This document shows positions 1 through 7,040 of a stretch of 10,000 nt of DNA, piece by piece (within the stretch, counting starts at the first letter, position 1; every line of letters begins with the position of its first letter). The stretch comes from Candidatus Hydrogenedens sp. Lineage in GTDB: Bacteria > Hydrogenedentota > Hydrogenedentia > Hydrogenedentales > Hydrogenedentaceae. Location of the stretch: positions 1 to 10,000 of the forward strand of contig JAIWNQ010000097.1 of assembly GCA_020216745.1 (NCBI GenBank). The letters run 5' to 3'. The notes under the pieces are model-generated. The model did no database searches. It had not been told where the DNA came from and saw only the letters and a program-made list of their open reading frames with translations. A program made the translations under genes and the position numbers.

Positions 1-205
1 ATTCAGCTTGACGGTCCCAAACCACAATGTTTGCAAAAACCGTTTCTTCTTTGAAACTTCCGTCTTTCATACGGTATCGACGATTGTGGGCTATGGTAAA
101 CCGCGCAACTGACCTTCTACTGGGTGTTGTGCGAAAATCAGGTTCACGGACTACCCGACCCGCAATCAGAACTATGTTTAAATCGGGAACCCTCACATCT
201 GACAT
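1..205 (-). CDS. ssb: Single-stranded DNA-binding protein SSB (N-terminal part)
   Basis: Only the first 68 codons are in the window; the gene continues past the left edge. The translation begins MSDVRVPDLNIVLIAG and continues with RVVREPDFRTTPS, then FTIAHNRRYR, then FANIVVWDRQAE. This is the OB-fold pattern of bacterial SSB: the 'N-x-V-x-L-x-G' first strand, the REPD turn, the 'A-x-N-R-x-Y' strand and the 'V-x-W-x-R-x-AE' strand. SSB coats single-stranded DNA during replication, repair and recombination, and usually recruits partners through a C-terminal acidic tip, which is not visible here. The start is the ATG at 205-203, preceded by AAGGAAC at 214-220 with an 8-base spacer. It lies 24 bases downstream of the rpsF stop, the rpsF-ssb order found in many bacteria, and is probably cotranscribed with rpsF. 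An ATG four bases further upstream is out of frame with the SSB reading and was not used. Confidence 0.93.
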   Translation of the reverse strand, partial: MSDVRVPDLNIVLIAGRVVREPDFRTTPSRRSVARFTIAHNRRYRMKDGSFKEETVFANIVVWDRQAE

Positions 206-229
206 AATTCATCGTTCCTTTTTTAAGAG

Positions 230-664
230 TTATTCCTCTTCCTCCTCATCCTCTTCAATATGAGTCGGAATTGGGGTAAGATTTTCTTTGTCTAAATCTG
301 ATTGCTGTCCATAGCCTGCTTCTAATAGCTCTTTGCGTCTCTGTTCTTGTTCCGCTTCCAGACGGAGCGTCTTCTCGTCAAAATACACGACGATGTAACG
401 AATAATTTGTTCACTAAGGCGGAAATAATTTTCCAGTCGCGCTATAAAGTTGGGAGGAGATTGGAAACGTATCAAAATGTAGATACCTTCCGTAAACTTT
501 TTGACCTTGTAAGCTAATCTCCGTCGACCCCATACTTCGGAGCGCACGATAACCCCTCCGCTCTTTACGACCAAATTCTCGGTCTCGCGGGCTATCGCCT
601 GGACGTCATCGTCTTCCACTTCCGGGCTGACGATGAACAGCGCTTCGTAAGTTCGTAATGACAT
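230..664 (-). CDS. rpsF: 30S ribosomal protein S6
   Basis: This 144-residue protein is S6, a small-subunit ribosomal protein that binds 16S rRNA in the platform as a pair with S18. The sequence opens MSLRTYEALFIVSPEV, the standard S6 first strand. It continues with GGVIVRSEVWGRRRLAY (about 36-52), the 'W-G-x-R-x-L-A-Y' signature, then GIYILIRFQSPP and the helix ending in RYIVVYFDE. The roughly 100-residue fold is complete. It is followed by a charged extension that ends in a run of acidic residues (HIEEDEEEEE). In E. coli the S6 C-terminus is extended with glutamates after translation by RimK; here a Glu-rich tail is already encoded. The start is set by GAGGAG at 671-676, six bases before the ATG. 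The gene has its own promoter candidate upstream and leads into ssb. No rpsR or rplI is visible, but those would lie beyond ssb outside the window. Confidence 0.97.
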   Translation of the reverse strand: MSLRTYEALFIVSPEVEDDDVQAIARETENLVVKSGGVIVRSEVWGRRRLAYKVKKFTEGIYILIRFQSPPNFIARLENYFRLSEQIIRYIVVYFDEKTLRLEAEQEQRRKELLEAGYGQQSDLDKENLTPIPTHIEEDEEEEE

Positions 665-720
665 AAGATACTCCTCATTACGGTTTGGGTTTTAATGGTA
701 CGGATAAATAAAGAAACCAT

Positions 721-749
721 ATTATATCAAAAGTAACTCTCACGAACAA
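721..749 (-). promoter_or_regulatory. Candidate extended -10 promoter of rpsF-ssb
   Basis: On the minus strand a perfect TATAAT (721-726) is preceded by TGA, giving an extended -10 'TGnTATAAT'. A weak -35 (TTGTTC, 744-749) sits exactly 17 bases upstream. Transcription would start near 714, leaving a leader of about 50 bases before rpsF. A second TATAAT occurs at 756-761 without a good -35. The spacer between lipB and rpsF (665-839) is AT-rich and holds no other gene. Confidence 0.55.
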
Positions 750-839
750 ACTGAAATTATAATATGGGAACTAAAATAAGAGACTACTATGTTTATATAT
801 ATTTATAACATAAGTTATATTTTCAAAGTCTCGGCAGGT

Positions 840-1517
840 CTAGGAATTTATAATAGAGAAATGCTCAATGCCAAATTGTCTGAAAAAAATAGGTAATAAT
901 ACCTTTAAGAATTCGTCTTTGGTAGGACAGGAGGATGTACCAATTTCCTTTTGTAATGAGGTTACGGGTTTATCACTAATTCCACAAGGGACTATCCACT
1001 GATATGGAGTCAGGTCTACGGTAAGATTAATGCTAAACCCATGCCATGTAATTCCATTCTTAACACCGATGCCAATAGCACAAATTTTTCGGTCTTGAAC
1101 CCAAACGCCTGTTAAAGGTTTTAAGGTTGTGGCTTGGATGTGAAAGGTATGTAAGGTCTCAATAATGATGTCTTCCAGTTTACGTAGATATTGGTGAACT
1201 GTTATTTTATGTCGGTTAAGGTCTATGATGGGATAACCAACGAGTTGTCCTGGGCCATGATAGGTAATATCGCCTCCACGGTCTATATGATAGAAATCAA
1301 TACCTCGTTCCCGACACAGATTTAGTGGAATTAGTAAATGCTCTTGTTTGAACTGTCTCCCTGCGGTGAATACTGGCAAATGCTCAAGTAGATAAAGGTA
1401 TTCTGTATTAGAGCCCAAATGAAGGTTTTCTTTTTGTTCTAATTGGAGTTGATATATACTCTGATAGTCCTGTGGTTTATTAAAAATAACGACTTTGAAT
1501 TCACAATCTTTCATCAT
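840..1517 (-). CDS. lipB: Lipoyl(octanoyl) transferase LipB
   Basis: LipB moves octanoate from octanoyl-acyl carrier protein to the lipoyl domains of 2-oxoacid dehydrogenases and the glycine cleavage H protein. This is the first step of protein lipoylation, before LipA adds sulfur. The 225-residue protein has the family's usual length. It shows the signature RGGDITYHGPGQLVGYPI (80-97), then GVW (137-139), then KICAIGIGVKNGITWHGF (144-161) with the expected catalytic Lys144, and VPCGI (176-180) with the catalytic Cys178, followed by VTSL. All active-site elements are intact, so it should be active. The start is one of two adjacent ATG codons (MMK); the first is annotated. It begins two bases after the kinase-like gene's stop, with no clear Shine-Dalgarno, which suggests translational coupling to that gene. 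No lipA is in the window. Confidence 0.96.
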   Translation of the reverse strand: MMKDCEFKVVIFNKPQDYQSIYQLQLEQKENLHLGSNTEYLYLLEHLPVFTAGRQFKQEHLLIPLNLCRERGIDFYHIDRGGDITYHGPGQLVGYPIIDLNRHKITVHQYLRKLEDIIIETLHTFHIQATTLKPLTGVWVQDRKICAIGIGVKNGITWHGFSINLTVDLTPYQWIVPCGISDKPVTSLQKEIGTSSCPTKDEFLKVLLPIFFRQFGIEHFSIINS

Positions 1518-1519
1518 TT

Positions 1520-2614
1520 TTATACGTCATCAGATTCGGATAGTTTGGCAGTATCAATGGATATATTTTCTCGTAGATTTAATGGTATTCCAATTTCGTA
1601 TGCAATACCTAATGGTTTTCGTTGGTAGGAACGTATCCACCCACGATGGGCTAATATAATGAAACGTAACGCGGAAAGTTCTATTCTTGTCCCTCCCTTT
1701 TTCCTATCAGCGTAGCTATCAGCCAAATCAATTTCTTCCGTGTTTTCCAGTGAGAACGGTTCTGCTCCTTCAATACGAAACACTATCTCTCCTTCCTTTT
1801 CATAGACCGAGAGACGAACCCAAATCCTCTGTTGTTCATATTGCCCCTCAACAGCATTGCGGATTAGATTGGATAAGGCACCAGCTAATTTTTCGCTATC
1901 TGCAAATATGAACCTGAGTGGTTTAGGTATCTCTTCTACATCGATAATCGCATTATATTTCTTGATAATATTAGAGCAAAGCGAGATAGCCCGTTGAATA
2001 ATATAATCAGTAGTTTGTTTCTCTATATTTATTTCTTTAAGTTTTGCAAAACTTAAATATCGAGCAATTAAAAGATTTATTTGCTCCGTTTCGCCTAATA
2101 TATATTTCAAATTACTGACCAAATCTGAGTTAGTAGAGAACTTATCAATTAAAAATTCAGTAATTCCTGAAATAACACTCAAAGGATTACGAAATTCATG
2201 TACCATTTCCGCTGTCAATTCGCCGATGTGTTCTAATTGTTTATACATTTCTAATTCTTGTTGAATCTTTTCAATATCTGTTAAATCGGTAAATAAAAAT
2301 ACAACCCCGAGAAGGTTGCCTTCCTCCATGATTGGAGAGCCATTTAAGCCCAAAACTATGTCTTTACCTTGTCCAGAAATAATTATTCTTTTTCGTATAA
2401 CGGGTTTTTTACTTGCGAGTATCTCACAATAGATATTTACGAAAGTAGATAACTCTTTGACTTCGAAGATATTACACTTTTGCAAATCTATTTCTTGAGG
2501 TAGTTTTAGAAATCTTACTGCGGATGGATTTGCAATTAAAACGCTTCCATCCTTATCTACGATAATAATGCCACTTTCTAATTGTTGTATAACCTGTGTT
2601 AATAATTCATTCAT
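1520..2614 (-). CDS. PAS-domain sensor histidine kinase-like protein with degenerate ATP lid
   Basis: This 364-residue soluble protein has no membrane segment or signal peptide, so it should be cytoplasmic, like NtrB. Residues about 5-115 form a PAS domain (QLESGIIIVDKDG, NPSAVRFL, then GVVFLFTDLTDIEK), a likely ligand or partner sensor. A short helix leads to the HisKA dimerisation region with H-box MVHEFRNPLS, where His139 is the phospho-acceptor. The HATPase region has a good N-box (LSNLIRNAVEG, about 248-257). The G1 'DxGxG' is replaced by RIEGAEPF (280-287), and the G2 'GTGLGL' is replaced by GTRIEL (308-313). The flanking sequence still aligns along the family's length (ending LGIAYEIGIPL), so this is divergence, not a frameshift. 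ATP binding may be weak or absent. No response regulator is nearby. The gene lies 44 bases after rsmA and 2 bases before lipB. Its Shine-Dalgarno is weak. Confidence 0.85.
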   Translation of the reverse strand: MNELLTQVIQQLESGIIIVDKDGSVLIANPSAVRFLKLPQEIDLQKCNIFEVKELSTFVNIYCEILASKKPVIRKRIIISGQGKDIVLGLNGSPIMEEGNLLGVVFLFTDLTDIEKIQQELEMYKQLEHIGELTAEMVHEFRNPLSVISGITEFLIDKFSTNSDLVSNLKYILGETEQINLLIARYLSFAKLKEINIEKQTTDYIIQRAISLCSNIIKKYNAIIDVEEIPKPLRFIFADSEKLAGALSNLIRNAVEGQYEQQRIWVRLSVYEKEGEIVFRIEGAEPFSLENTEEIDLADSYADRKKGGTRIELSALRFIILAHRGWIRSYQRKPLGIAYEIGIPLNLRENISIDTAKLSESDDV

Positions 2615-2658
2615 ATTGTATTCATAACCTAAATAATTTAATGTTTATATTTTATTTA

Positions 2659-3621
2659 TTAATGAGAGAGGTTTTGCGATTTTTCTTTTTCTGACCTTAA
2701 TGTTTCGAAAATCTCTGTTAGTCGTACAAAATCGTCCCAGGTGAGTGTTTCAGCTCGCCGTGTAGGGTCAATTCCTGCAATTTGAAGCCCTTCCAGAACC
2801 GATGACATTGGTAATTGCAACAAGGGAGATTTCCCTAATGCATTTTTAAGGTTCTTTCTCCGTTGTGAGAAGCAAGCATGAATAACCTGTAACACGTGTT
2901 TCCGTTTTTCGAGCGATATTATAGGTGGGTTAATCTTTCGTAAACGGACAATACAACTGTCCACCTCTGGACGTGGGACAAAACAGGTTCGTGGAACAAA
3001 GTGGACTAAATCCACATGGTAAAGGGATTGAACTGCCAAACTCAGAACTCCATAGTCCTTTGTCCCAGCAATAGCAGACATTCGTGCACCAACCTCATAT
3101 TGGACCATAACCACAATTCGTTCAAAATTTACAGAGCACTCTAAAAAATGAAATAATACTGGGGTTGTAATGTAATAAGGGAGATTTGAAAGCATTTTGT
3201 AATGGCTTGCACCTGGTAAAAATGTATCTATCAAATCTGAGATTTCGTGATTTAGAATATCTCCCCGAAATAATTTTACATGTGGTAAATGACCAAAACG
3301 GTTTTCCAGACAAGGCATAAAAGAAGGGTCTATTTCTACGGCTAAAACTCTACCTGCATAGTGAACAATATGCCATGTTAAAGCACCCAGTCCAGCGCCT
3401 ACTTCTATGACAGCATCTTCTTTGTTTAACCCTCCCGCTTCAATCATAATGCGGTGAATATTATCATCTAAAAGCAAATTCTGTCCTAATCGCTTTTTAA
3501 GTCGTATGTTATACTGCCTGCACAAATCTCTAAGGGGAGGCTTCTCTACATGGACAGAACTATTATGGGGAGCAGATATACAAGGTGCGTTTTCTATTTC
3601 CCGGTGATTTTGATTTTTCAT
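2659..3621 (-). CDS. rsmA: 16S rRNA (adenine1518-N6/adenine1519-N6)-dimethyltransferase
   Basis: RsmA (KsgA) uses S-adenosylmethionine to dimethylate two adjacent adenines in the 3'-terminal hairpin loop of 16S rRNA, a late 30S maturation step. Visible motifs are KKRLGQNLL (42-50), SAM motif I EVGAGLG (73-79), the acidic motif II AVEID (94-98), GD at 120-121, and the catalytic NLPY (146-149). Further family hallmarks are FVPRPEVDS (214-222), FSQRRKNLKNAL (251-262) and the C-terminal RRAETLTWDDF. At 320 residues it is longer than the usual 260-300. The N-terminus has about 40 residues before the LGQN motif, including an unconserved His/Asn-rich start, and ends in a charged tail. No other in-frame ATG or GTG lies between the annotated start and the conserved region, so the start is accepted despite a poor Shine-Dalgarno. 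It begins 12 bases after the lipoprotein stop. Confidence 0.96.
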   Translation of the reverse strand: MKNQNHREIENAPCISAPHNSSVHVEKPPLRDLCRQYNIRLKKRLGQNLLLDDNIHRIMIEAGGLNKEDAVIEVGAGLGALTWHIVHYAGRVLAVEIDPSFMPCLENRFGHLPHVKLFRGDILNHEISDLIDTFLPGASHYKMLSNLPYYITTPVLFHFLECSVNFERIVVMVQYEVGARMSAIAGTKDYGVLSLAVQSLYHVDLVHFVPRTCFVPRPEVDSCIVRLRKINPPIISLEKRKHVLQVIHACFSQRRKNLKNALGKSPLLQLPMSSVLEGLQIAGIDPTRRAETLTWDDFVRLTEIFETLRSEKEKSQNLSH

Positions 3622-3633
3622 AGAGTTATAATA

Positions 3634-4293
3634 TCACGGACTATCTACCATTGTAAACATAAATTTGGCTTTTGCAGAAACAGGAATTTCAATACGGAAA
3701 GGAACCTTAACATTCCCTTTCTCATCTTTTGCATCCTTCGGTAATTTCATAGGAATTGTTATCATAACCTGCGGTATAAAAGACGGGTCTAACGGTTTAT
3801 TTTGTGAATAATATTCAGCTGGGGCGTTTATAATAATATAACTCGGTTCACCCGCTTTATATTCTTCCGAAGGAAATTCAAATTGCCCTGCAAAGACCCA
3901 GAGGTCTTTGTTCTTATCTGGGCGTGTTATCGTTCCACTTAGTCCAAATGAACCTTTAATCGAAAAACCGTCGTCTCCGACTAAGGGGGATTGTTGAATA
4001 GAAAATGGAATTCCCGCTCCAGGCATACCAAAGCGAATTGTTGACTTGTTTACTTTTTGTTTGTTCTTTTCGTCAGGTTTCGCCGATTCGTTATCCTTGG
4101 TAGTAGGTGGTGCTGTTTCCTGTATAGGTGTTGTAGATGAAGTCGGACTTACACCTGATATTTCTGATGGTTGTCCTGAATTTGTCTCAACCTTTATATC
4201 TCCTTGTGGTGGTGTACTCGGAATACAGGCACTAAATAAAGTAGAAAATATAACTATAAACAAAGATACAAATACAAAAAAACATGATTTCAT
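3634..4293 (-). CDS. Putative lipoprotein of unknown function
   Basis: I do not recognise this 219-residue protein. It starts with Lys, a long hydrophobic stretch (about residues 4-20) and a lipobox-like LFSAC with Cys23 as the likely lipidated residue. Phe at -3 is a tolerated but less usual lipobox residue, so signal peptidase II processing is probable but not certain. Residues about 24-80 are a low-complexity Pro/Thr/Ser then Lys/Glu linker, typical of lipoproteins tethered away from a membrane. Residues about 85-219 form a single, strand-rich domain with Gly/Pro turns (RFGMPGAGIPF, GFSIKGSFGLSG, then PQVMITIPMKLP and PFRIEIPVSA), perhaps a beta-sandwich. There are no catalytic motifs I can name. 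The start has a strong AGAGAGG (4301-4307) seven bases upstream. It heads the run that continues with rsmA, the kinase-like gene and lipB. Confidence 0.75.
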   Translation of the reverse strand: MKSCFFVFVSLFIVIFSTLFSACIPSTPPQGDIKVETNSGQPSEISGVSPTSSTTPIQETAPPTTKDNESAKPDEKNKQKVNKSTIRFGMPGAGIPFSIQQSPLVGDDGFSIKGSFGLSGTITRPDKNKDLWVFAGQFEFPSEEYKAGEPSYIIINAPAEYYSQNKPLDPSFIPQVMITIPMKLPKDAKDEKGNVKVPFRIEIPVSAKAKFMFTMVDSP

Positions 4294-4333
4294 AAATGAA
4301 CCTCTCTAACTTAAAATTCTATATTAAACGTAT

Positions 4334-4360
4334 ATTATAACGAAAAGTGTATATTAAGAG
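4334..4360 (-). promoter_or_regulatory. Weak candidate promoter for the lipoprotein-rsmA-kinase-lipB run
   Basis: A perfect minus-strand TATAAT (4334-4339) sits about 40 bases upstream of the lipoprotein start, but no recognisable -35 lies at 16-18 bases. The spacer 4294-4450 is otherwise AT-rich and I see no gene or convincing terminator hairpin in it. Confidence 0.3.
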
Positions 4361-4450
4361 ATACTTACATTCTTTGTTTATAGATAATTGGAACCTCACA
4401 ATAAACGAAAATAACCTACGAGTGGATGCGGACGGATTTAAAAAACGTTT

Positions 4451-5311
4451 TTATGGAGAGATTTTGTTTATAGTTTTCTTTATTAATTTGAAGAGGTATA
4501 CAAGGATATAGATACTCATGGAGGTAAGGACGATAACGGGCCCAGCGGGTAGGTCAAGTTTATAACTGCCCATGAGTCCTATAGTACTGGTCAACATACA
4601 AAGGATAATGGAGCCCAACATTAATAATGAGAGACGTGATACAAATTGCTCTGCAATTAGTACGGGAAGAGACAATTGAGCCAAGACAAGAATAATTCCA
4701 ACCATAGGCATCATCATCACCACTGTAACCGCAGACATAATGAGTAAAAGCATATTCAGAAACATGACAGGAACATTCCTCACACGGGCAAATTCCTCAT
4801 CAAAACAATAAGCCCAGAACTGAGGATAATATACAAAAGCAATAGCAAGAATGATAATATCCAAAAAGATAAGATTCTTTATTTCATTCTTTGTAATAAG
4901 CATGGTGCTACCGAAAAGATAACTCATCGGGTCAACATAGCCAGGGGTATATGCTAAAAATACCATCCCTATCGCCATCCCAACAGCCCAGATGGCACCG
5001 ATAACCGCATCTTGTCTCCCTGTAATGTATTTAGATACCAAAGAAATAATAATAGCGGATAGTATACCTGCGAATAGTGCCCCATAAAAAGGTGTAATAA
5101 AGCCTATCTGGTATCGATGTTGAAGGAATAGAGCCAAACCGACCCCAGCAAGCACAGAATGAGATACGGCACCTACCAATGAAACCATATTTTTAGTAAC
5201 AACATACGAGCCGACGATGCCGAAACTAATACTTGCCAATATCCCCGATACAAAGACATATCTTAGAAATGGAAAATTAGGGTCAATGAATGCATGCCAT
5301 AGTTCATTCAT
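4451..5311 (-). CDS. Zinc/manganese-type ABC transporter permease (ABC-3 family)
   Basis: This is the membrane channel of a metal importer (ZnuB/TroC/MntB-like). The 286-residue reading begins MNELWHAFIDPN. It holds about eight hydrophobic segments, the first around FLRYVFVSGILASISFGI. The family's conserved region is present: GSYVVTKNMVSLVGAVSHSV, with the Ser-His pair next to the first long loop. It continues with a run ending GIILVLAQLSLPV. The open frame extends 44 codons further upstream, but that stretch lies over the ATPase gene. The chosen ATG has AGGAG (5322-5326) ten bases before it and overlaps the ATPase stop by eight bases, typical of coupled ABC genes. It is the last gene of the metal operon and should pair with the ATPase and receive metal from the periplasmic protein. 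Its metal specificity cannot be read from this subunit. Confidence 0.93.
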   Translation of the reverse strand: MNELWHAFIDPNFPFLRYVFVSGILASISFGIVGSYVVTKNMVSLVGAVSHSVLAGVGLALFLQHRYQIGFITPFYGALFAGILSAIIISLVSKYITGRQDAVIGAIWAVGMAIGMVFLAYTPGYVDPMSYLFGSTMLITKNEIKNLIFLDIIILAIAFVYYPQFWAYCFDEEFARVRNVPVMFLNMLLLIMSAVTVVMMMPMVGIILVLAQLSLPVLIAEQFVSRLSLLMLGSIILCMLTSTIGLMGSYKLDLPAGPVIVLTSMSIYILVYLFKLIKKTINKISP

Positions 5312-6113
5312 GGTTATGTCGCTCCTGAATGTGAATAAATCCATGATGAACCAACTCAATATGGCTACCGTACAATTCTCGGATAATCGCACCAGTAAGC
5401 TCATTTGTTGGATGTTTCTGGACGGTTCTATTAACGCACACAACTGTATCTACATATTCGGAAACAACCCCTAAGTCATGGGAAACCAAAATAACTGTTA
5501 ACTCACGGCTAATTTGCTTCAATAAATCCATCAAATTCTTTTCTGCAACTGTATCTACATGTGCTGTAGGTTCATCAAACAGAAGAATTTTCGGCTGGCT
5601 CACTAGGGCACGGGCAATTAATACACGTTGGCGTTGGCCTCCTGAAAGATTACAAAACATTTCTTTCGATAATGAACCTAACCCCACAATATCTAATGCA
5701 TCTCGGGCTTTTTCCCTCGCAGAGGCTGAAAAACGTAGCCATTGCTGTTTGTGGACTAACCCCATTAAAACGACTTCTAATACGGTCGCTGGGAAAGACA
5801 TATCTAACTGGAAATATTGTGGTACATAGCCGATTCGGTCACGATTTCTCTCTGGTTTCTCACCAAAAATGAGGATATTCCCTTTTTGAGGTTGTAAAAG
5901 TCCTAACATGAGTTTTAATAGGGTCGTTTTGCCACTGCCGTTAGGACCTATAATAGAAACAAATTCCCGAGCAAATATATCCAGATTTACATTTTCAAGG
6001 ATATACTCTTTTTGATAAGTAAAATACATATCCCGTATACAAACCGCTGGAATAGTATCCCCTTTTTTAGGTAATGTGGTTGATGAATTACTTGTTGTTA
6101 TTCTTTCTGTCAT
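5304..6113 (-). CDS. Zinc/manganese-type ABC transporter ATPase
   Basis: This is the cytoplasmic ATP-hydrolysing subunit of the metal importer (ZnuC/TroB-like), 269 residues. Walker A is GPNGSGKT (56-63) and the Q-loop is YVPQYF with Gln99. The ABC signature LSGGQ is at 156-160, Walker B ILLFDEP at 176-182 and the switch His at 212 (VSHD). All catalytic motifs are intact. The first 20 residues are an unconserved Ser/Thr-rich lead before the start of the fold (IRDMYFTY). The C-terminus ends with several histidines (from about 251: HIELVHHGFIHIQERHNHE), a feature often seen in zinc- and manganese-linked ABC ATPases, which may bind metal. The start lies 23 bases after the binding-protein gene's stop and its Shine-Dalgarno is weak (AGAGAGA about 13 bases away), so a slightly different start is possible. 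Confidence 0.95.
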   Translation of the reverse strand: MTERITTSNSSTTLPKKGDTIPAVCIRDMYFTYQKEYILENVNLDIFAREFVSIIGPNGSGKTTLLKLMLGLLQPQKGNILIFGEKPERNRDRIGYVPQYFQLDMSFPATVLEVVLMGLVHKQQWLRFSASAREKARDALDIVGLGSLSKEMFCNLSGGQRQRVLIARALVSQPKILLFDEPTAHVDTVAEKNLMDLLKQISRELTVILVSHDLGVVSEYVDTVVCVNRTVQKHPTNELTGAIIRELYGSHIELVHHGFIHIQERHNHE

Positions 6114-6136
6114 AATGTTTTTTAAATCTCTCTTTC

Positions 6137-7024
6137 TTATTTATAGGAATCGGATATTTTCTCCGCAATGAACAAAAATTGATTTAACACATCCCGTTCA
6201 AAATCGTTCATCACCTCCACTCTCCCTCCAATAGCATTTGCAATAATCTCTGCGGGTTTTGGGTCAAATTGAGGTTGAATAAAAATTACCCGAGTCCCTT
6301 CTCTCTTCATCTGTTCGAATAGTGTTTGCATTTGTTTTGGCGATGGAGTCTTCCCTTCCATCTCAATATAAACCTCGTGCAAACCATACGATTCCGCAAA
6401 ATAACTAAAAGCAGGATGATATACAAAAAAACGTTTTCCTTTATGAGGCAATAATATCTCTTTGATTTTTTTATCTATCTCTTCAAGGTCACTTAGCCAT
6501 TTTTTATAATTCACCTGATATACATCTTTCTTTTCGGGATTATTCCTGACTAACGTTGAGTATACAGTGGAAGACATTATCTTTAAGTTTTCGGGACTAA
6601 GCCAACAATGCAAATCATTATTTCCTCCATACTGTTGAGAAAGCCTATGTTCGTAGTGAGAATGAATACGCTCTTCCCGCCAGTGGACATTCTGCGTAAC
6701 ATCTACACATTGCACATTGTTTTTTGTGGTTTCCAATGTTTTTACAATCTTCAATTCGTAAGGAAAGTTGGTATGAAAAAATGCTTTGGCATGTGTCAGT
6801 TTCTGCAATTGTGATGGGGATATATCAAAGGTATGAGGATTCACATTGGAAGCACATATTACCTGCACCTGCTCCTGTGGAAGTATAAGACGGTCAAGAA
6901 TCCCTGCAACTGGTGGAATCCCTGCATAATAAACGTTCCCTTCCTCTATTGCCCATAAACAAAATGGGCTGAATAAATTAAAAACCAGTGCAAAAAATAT
7001 ACAAGTATACAATCGCATTTTCAT
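6137..7024 (-). CDS. Periplasmic zinc/manganese-binding protein (ZnuA/TroA family)
   Basis: This 295-residue protein captures metal outside the inner membrane and hands it to the permease. It opens with a signal peptide: basic MKMR, a hydrophobic core, and a probable cleavage after the Ala of CLWA (residue 25). Three metal-ligand histidines of the cluster-9 binding proteins are evident: His64 in NPHTFDISPSQ, His139 in DLHCWLSPEN and His203 in VYHPAFSYFAESYGL. Three histidines favour zinc (ZnuA-like) over the His/Glu mix of manganese-specific PsaA. A short His-rich loop (HWREERIHSHYEH, 114-126) precedes the second ligand, as in many zinc-binding ZnuA proteins. The region where the family often has Glu reads VIFIQPQFDPK, with Gln250. 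The final Asp ligand is uncertain (Asp274 or Asp278). A second in-frame ATG two codons downstream is an alternative start. Confidence 0.94.
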   Translation of the reverse strand: MKMRLYTCIFFALVFNLFSPFCLWAIEEGNVYYAGIPPVAGILDRLILPQEQVQVICASNVNPHTFDISPSQLQKLTHAKAFFHTNFPYELKIVKTLETTKNNVQCVDVTQNVHWREERIHSHYEHRLSQQYGGNNDLHCWLSPENLKIMSSTVYSTLVRNNPEKKDVYQVNYKKWLSDLEEIDKKIKEILLPHKGKRFFVYHPAFSYFAESYGLHEVYIEMEGKTPSPKQMQTLFEQMKREGTRVIFIQPQFDPKPAEIIANAIGGRVEVMNDFERDVLNQFLFIAEKISDSYK

Positions 7025-7040
7025 GGGTTAGTAAGCCTTG

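Noticed and set aside
27..263. Plus-strand frame ending in a poly-serine run
   Set aside because: It is the antisense shadow of ssb and the acidic tail of rpsF; poly-Ser is the reverse reading of the Glu codon run.
3122..3313. 63-codon minus-strand frame inside rsmA
   Set aside because: It is out of frame within the conserved methyltransferase core, with no independent support.
4046..4309. Plus-strand frame opposite the lipoprotein gene
   Set aside because: It has no ribosome binding site or recognisable domain, and lies opposite a minus-strand gene with a signal peptide, lipobox and strong Shine-Dalgarno.
4438..4451. AAAAACGTTTTT palindrome just after the permease stop as a terminator
   Set aside because: It has no loop and no GC-rich stem, so it cannot form a stable rho-independent hairpin.
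5312..5443. Longer N-terminus for the permease (44 extra residues starting MCALIEPSRN)
   Set aside because: It lies wholly over the ATPase 3' end, is not permease-like, and the internal ATG at 5311 has AGGAG upstream and matches the family start.
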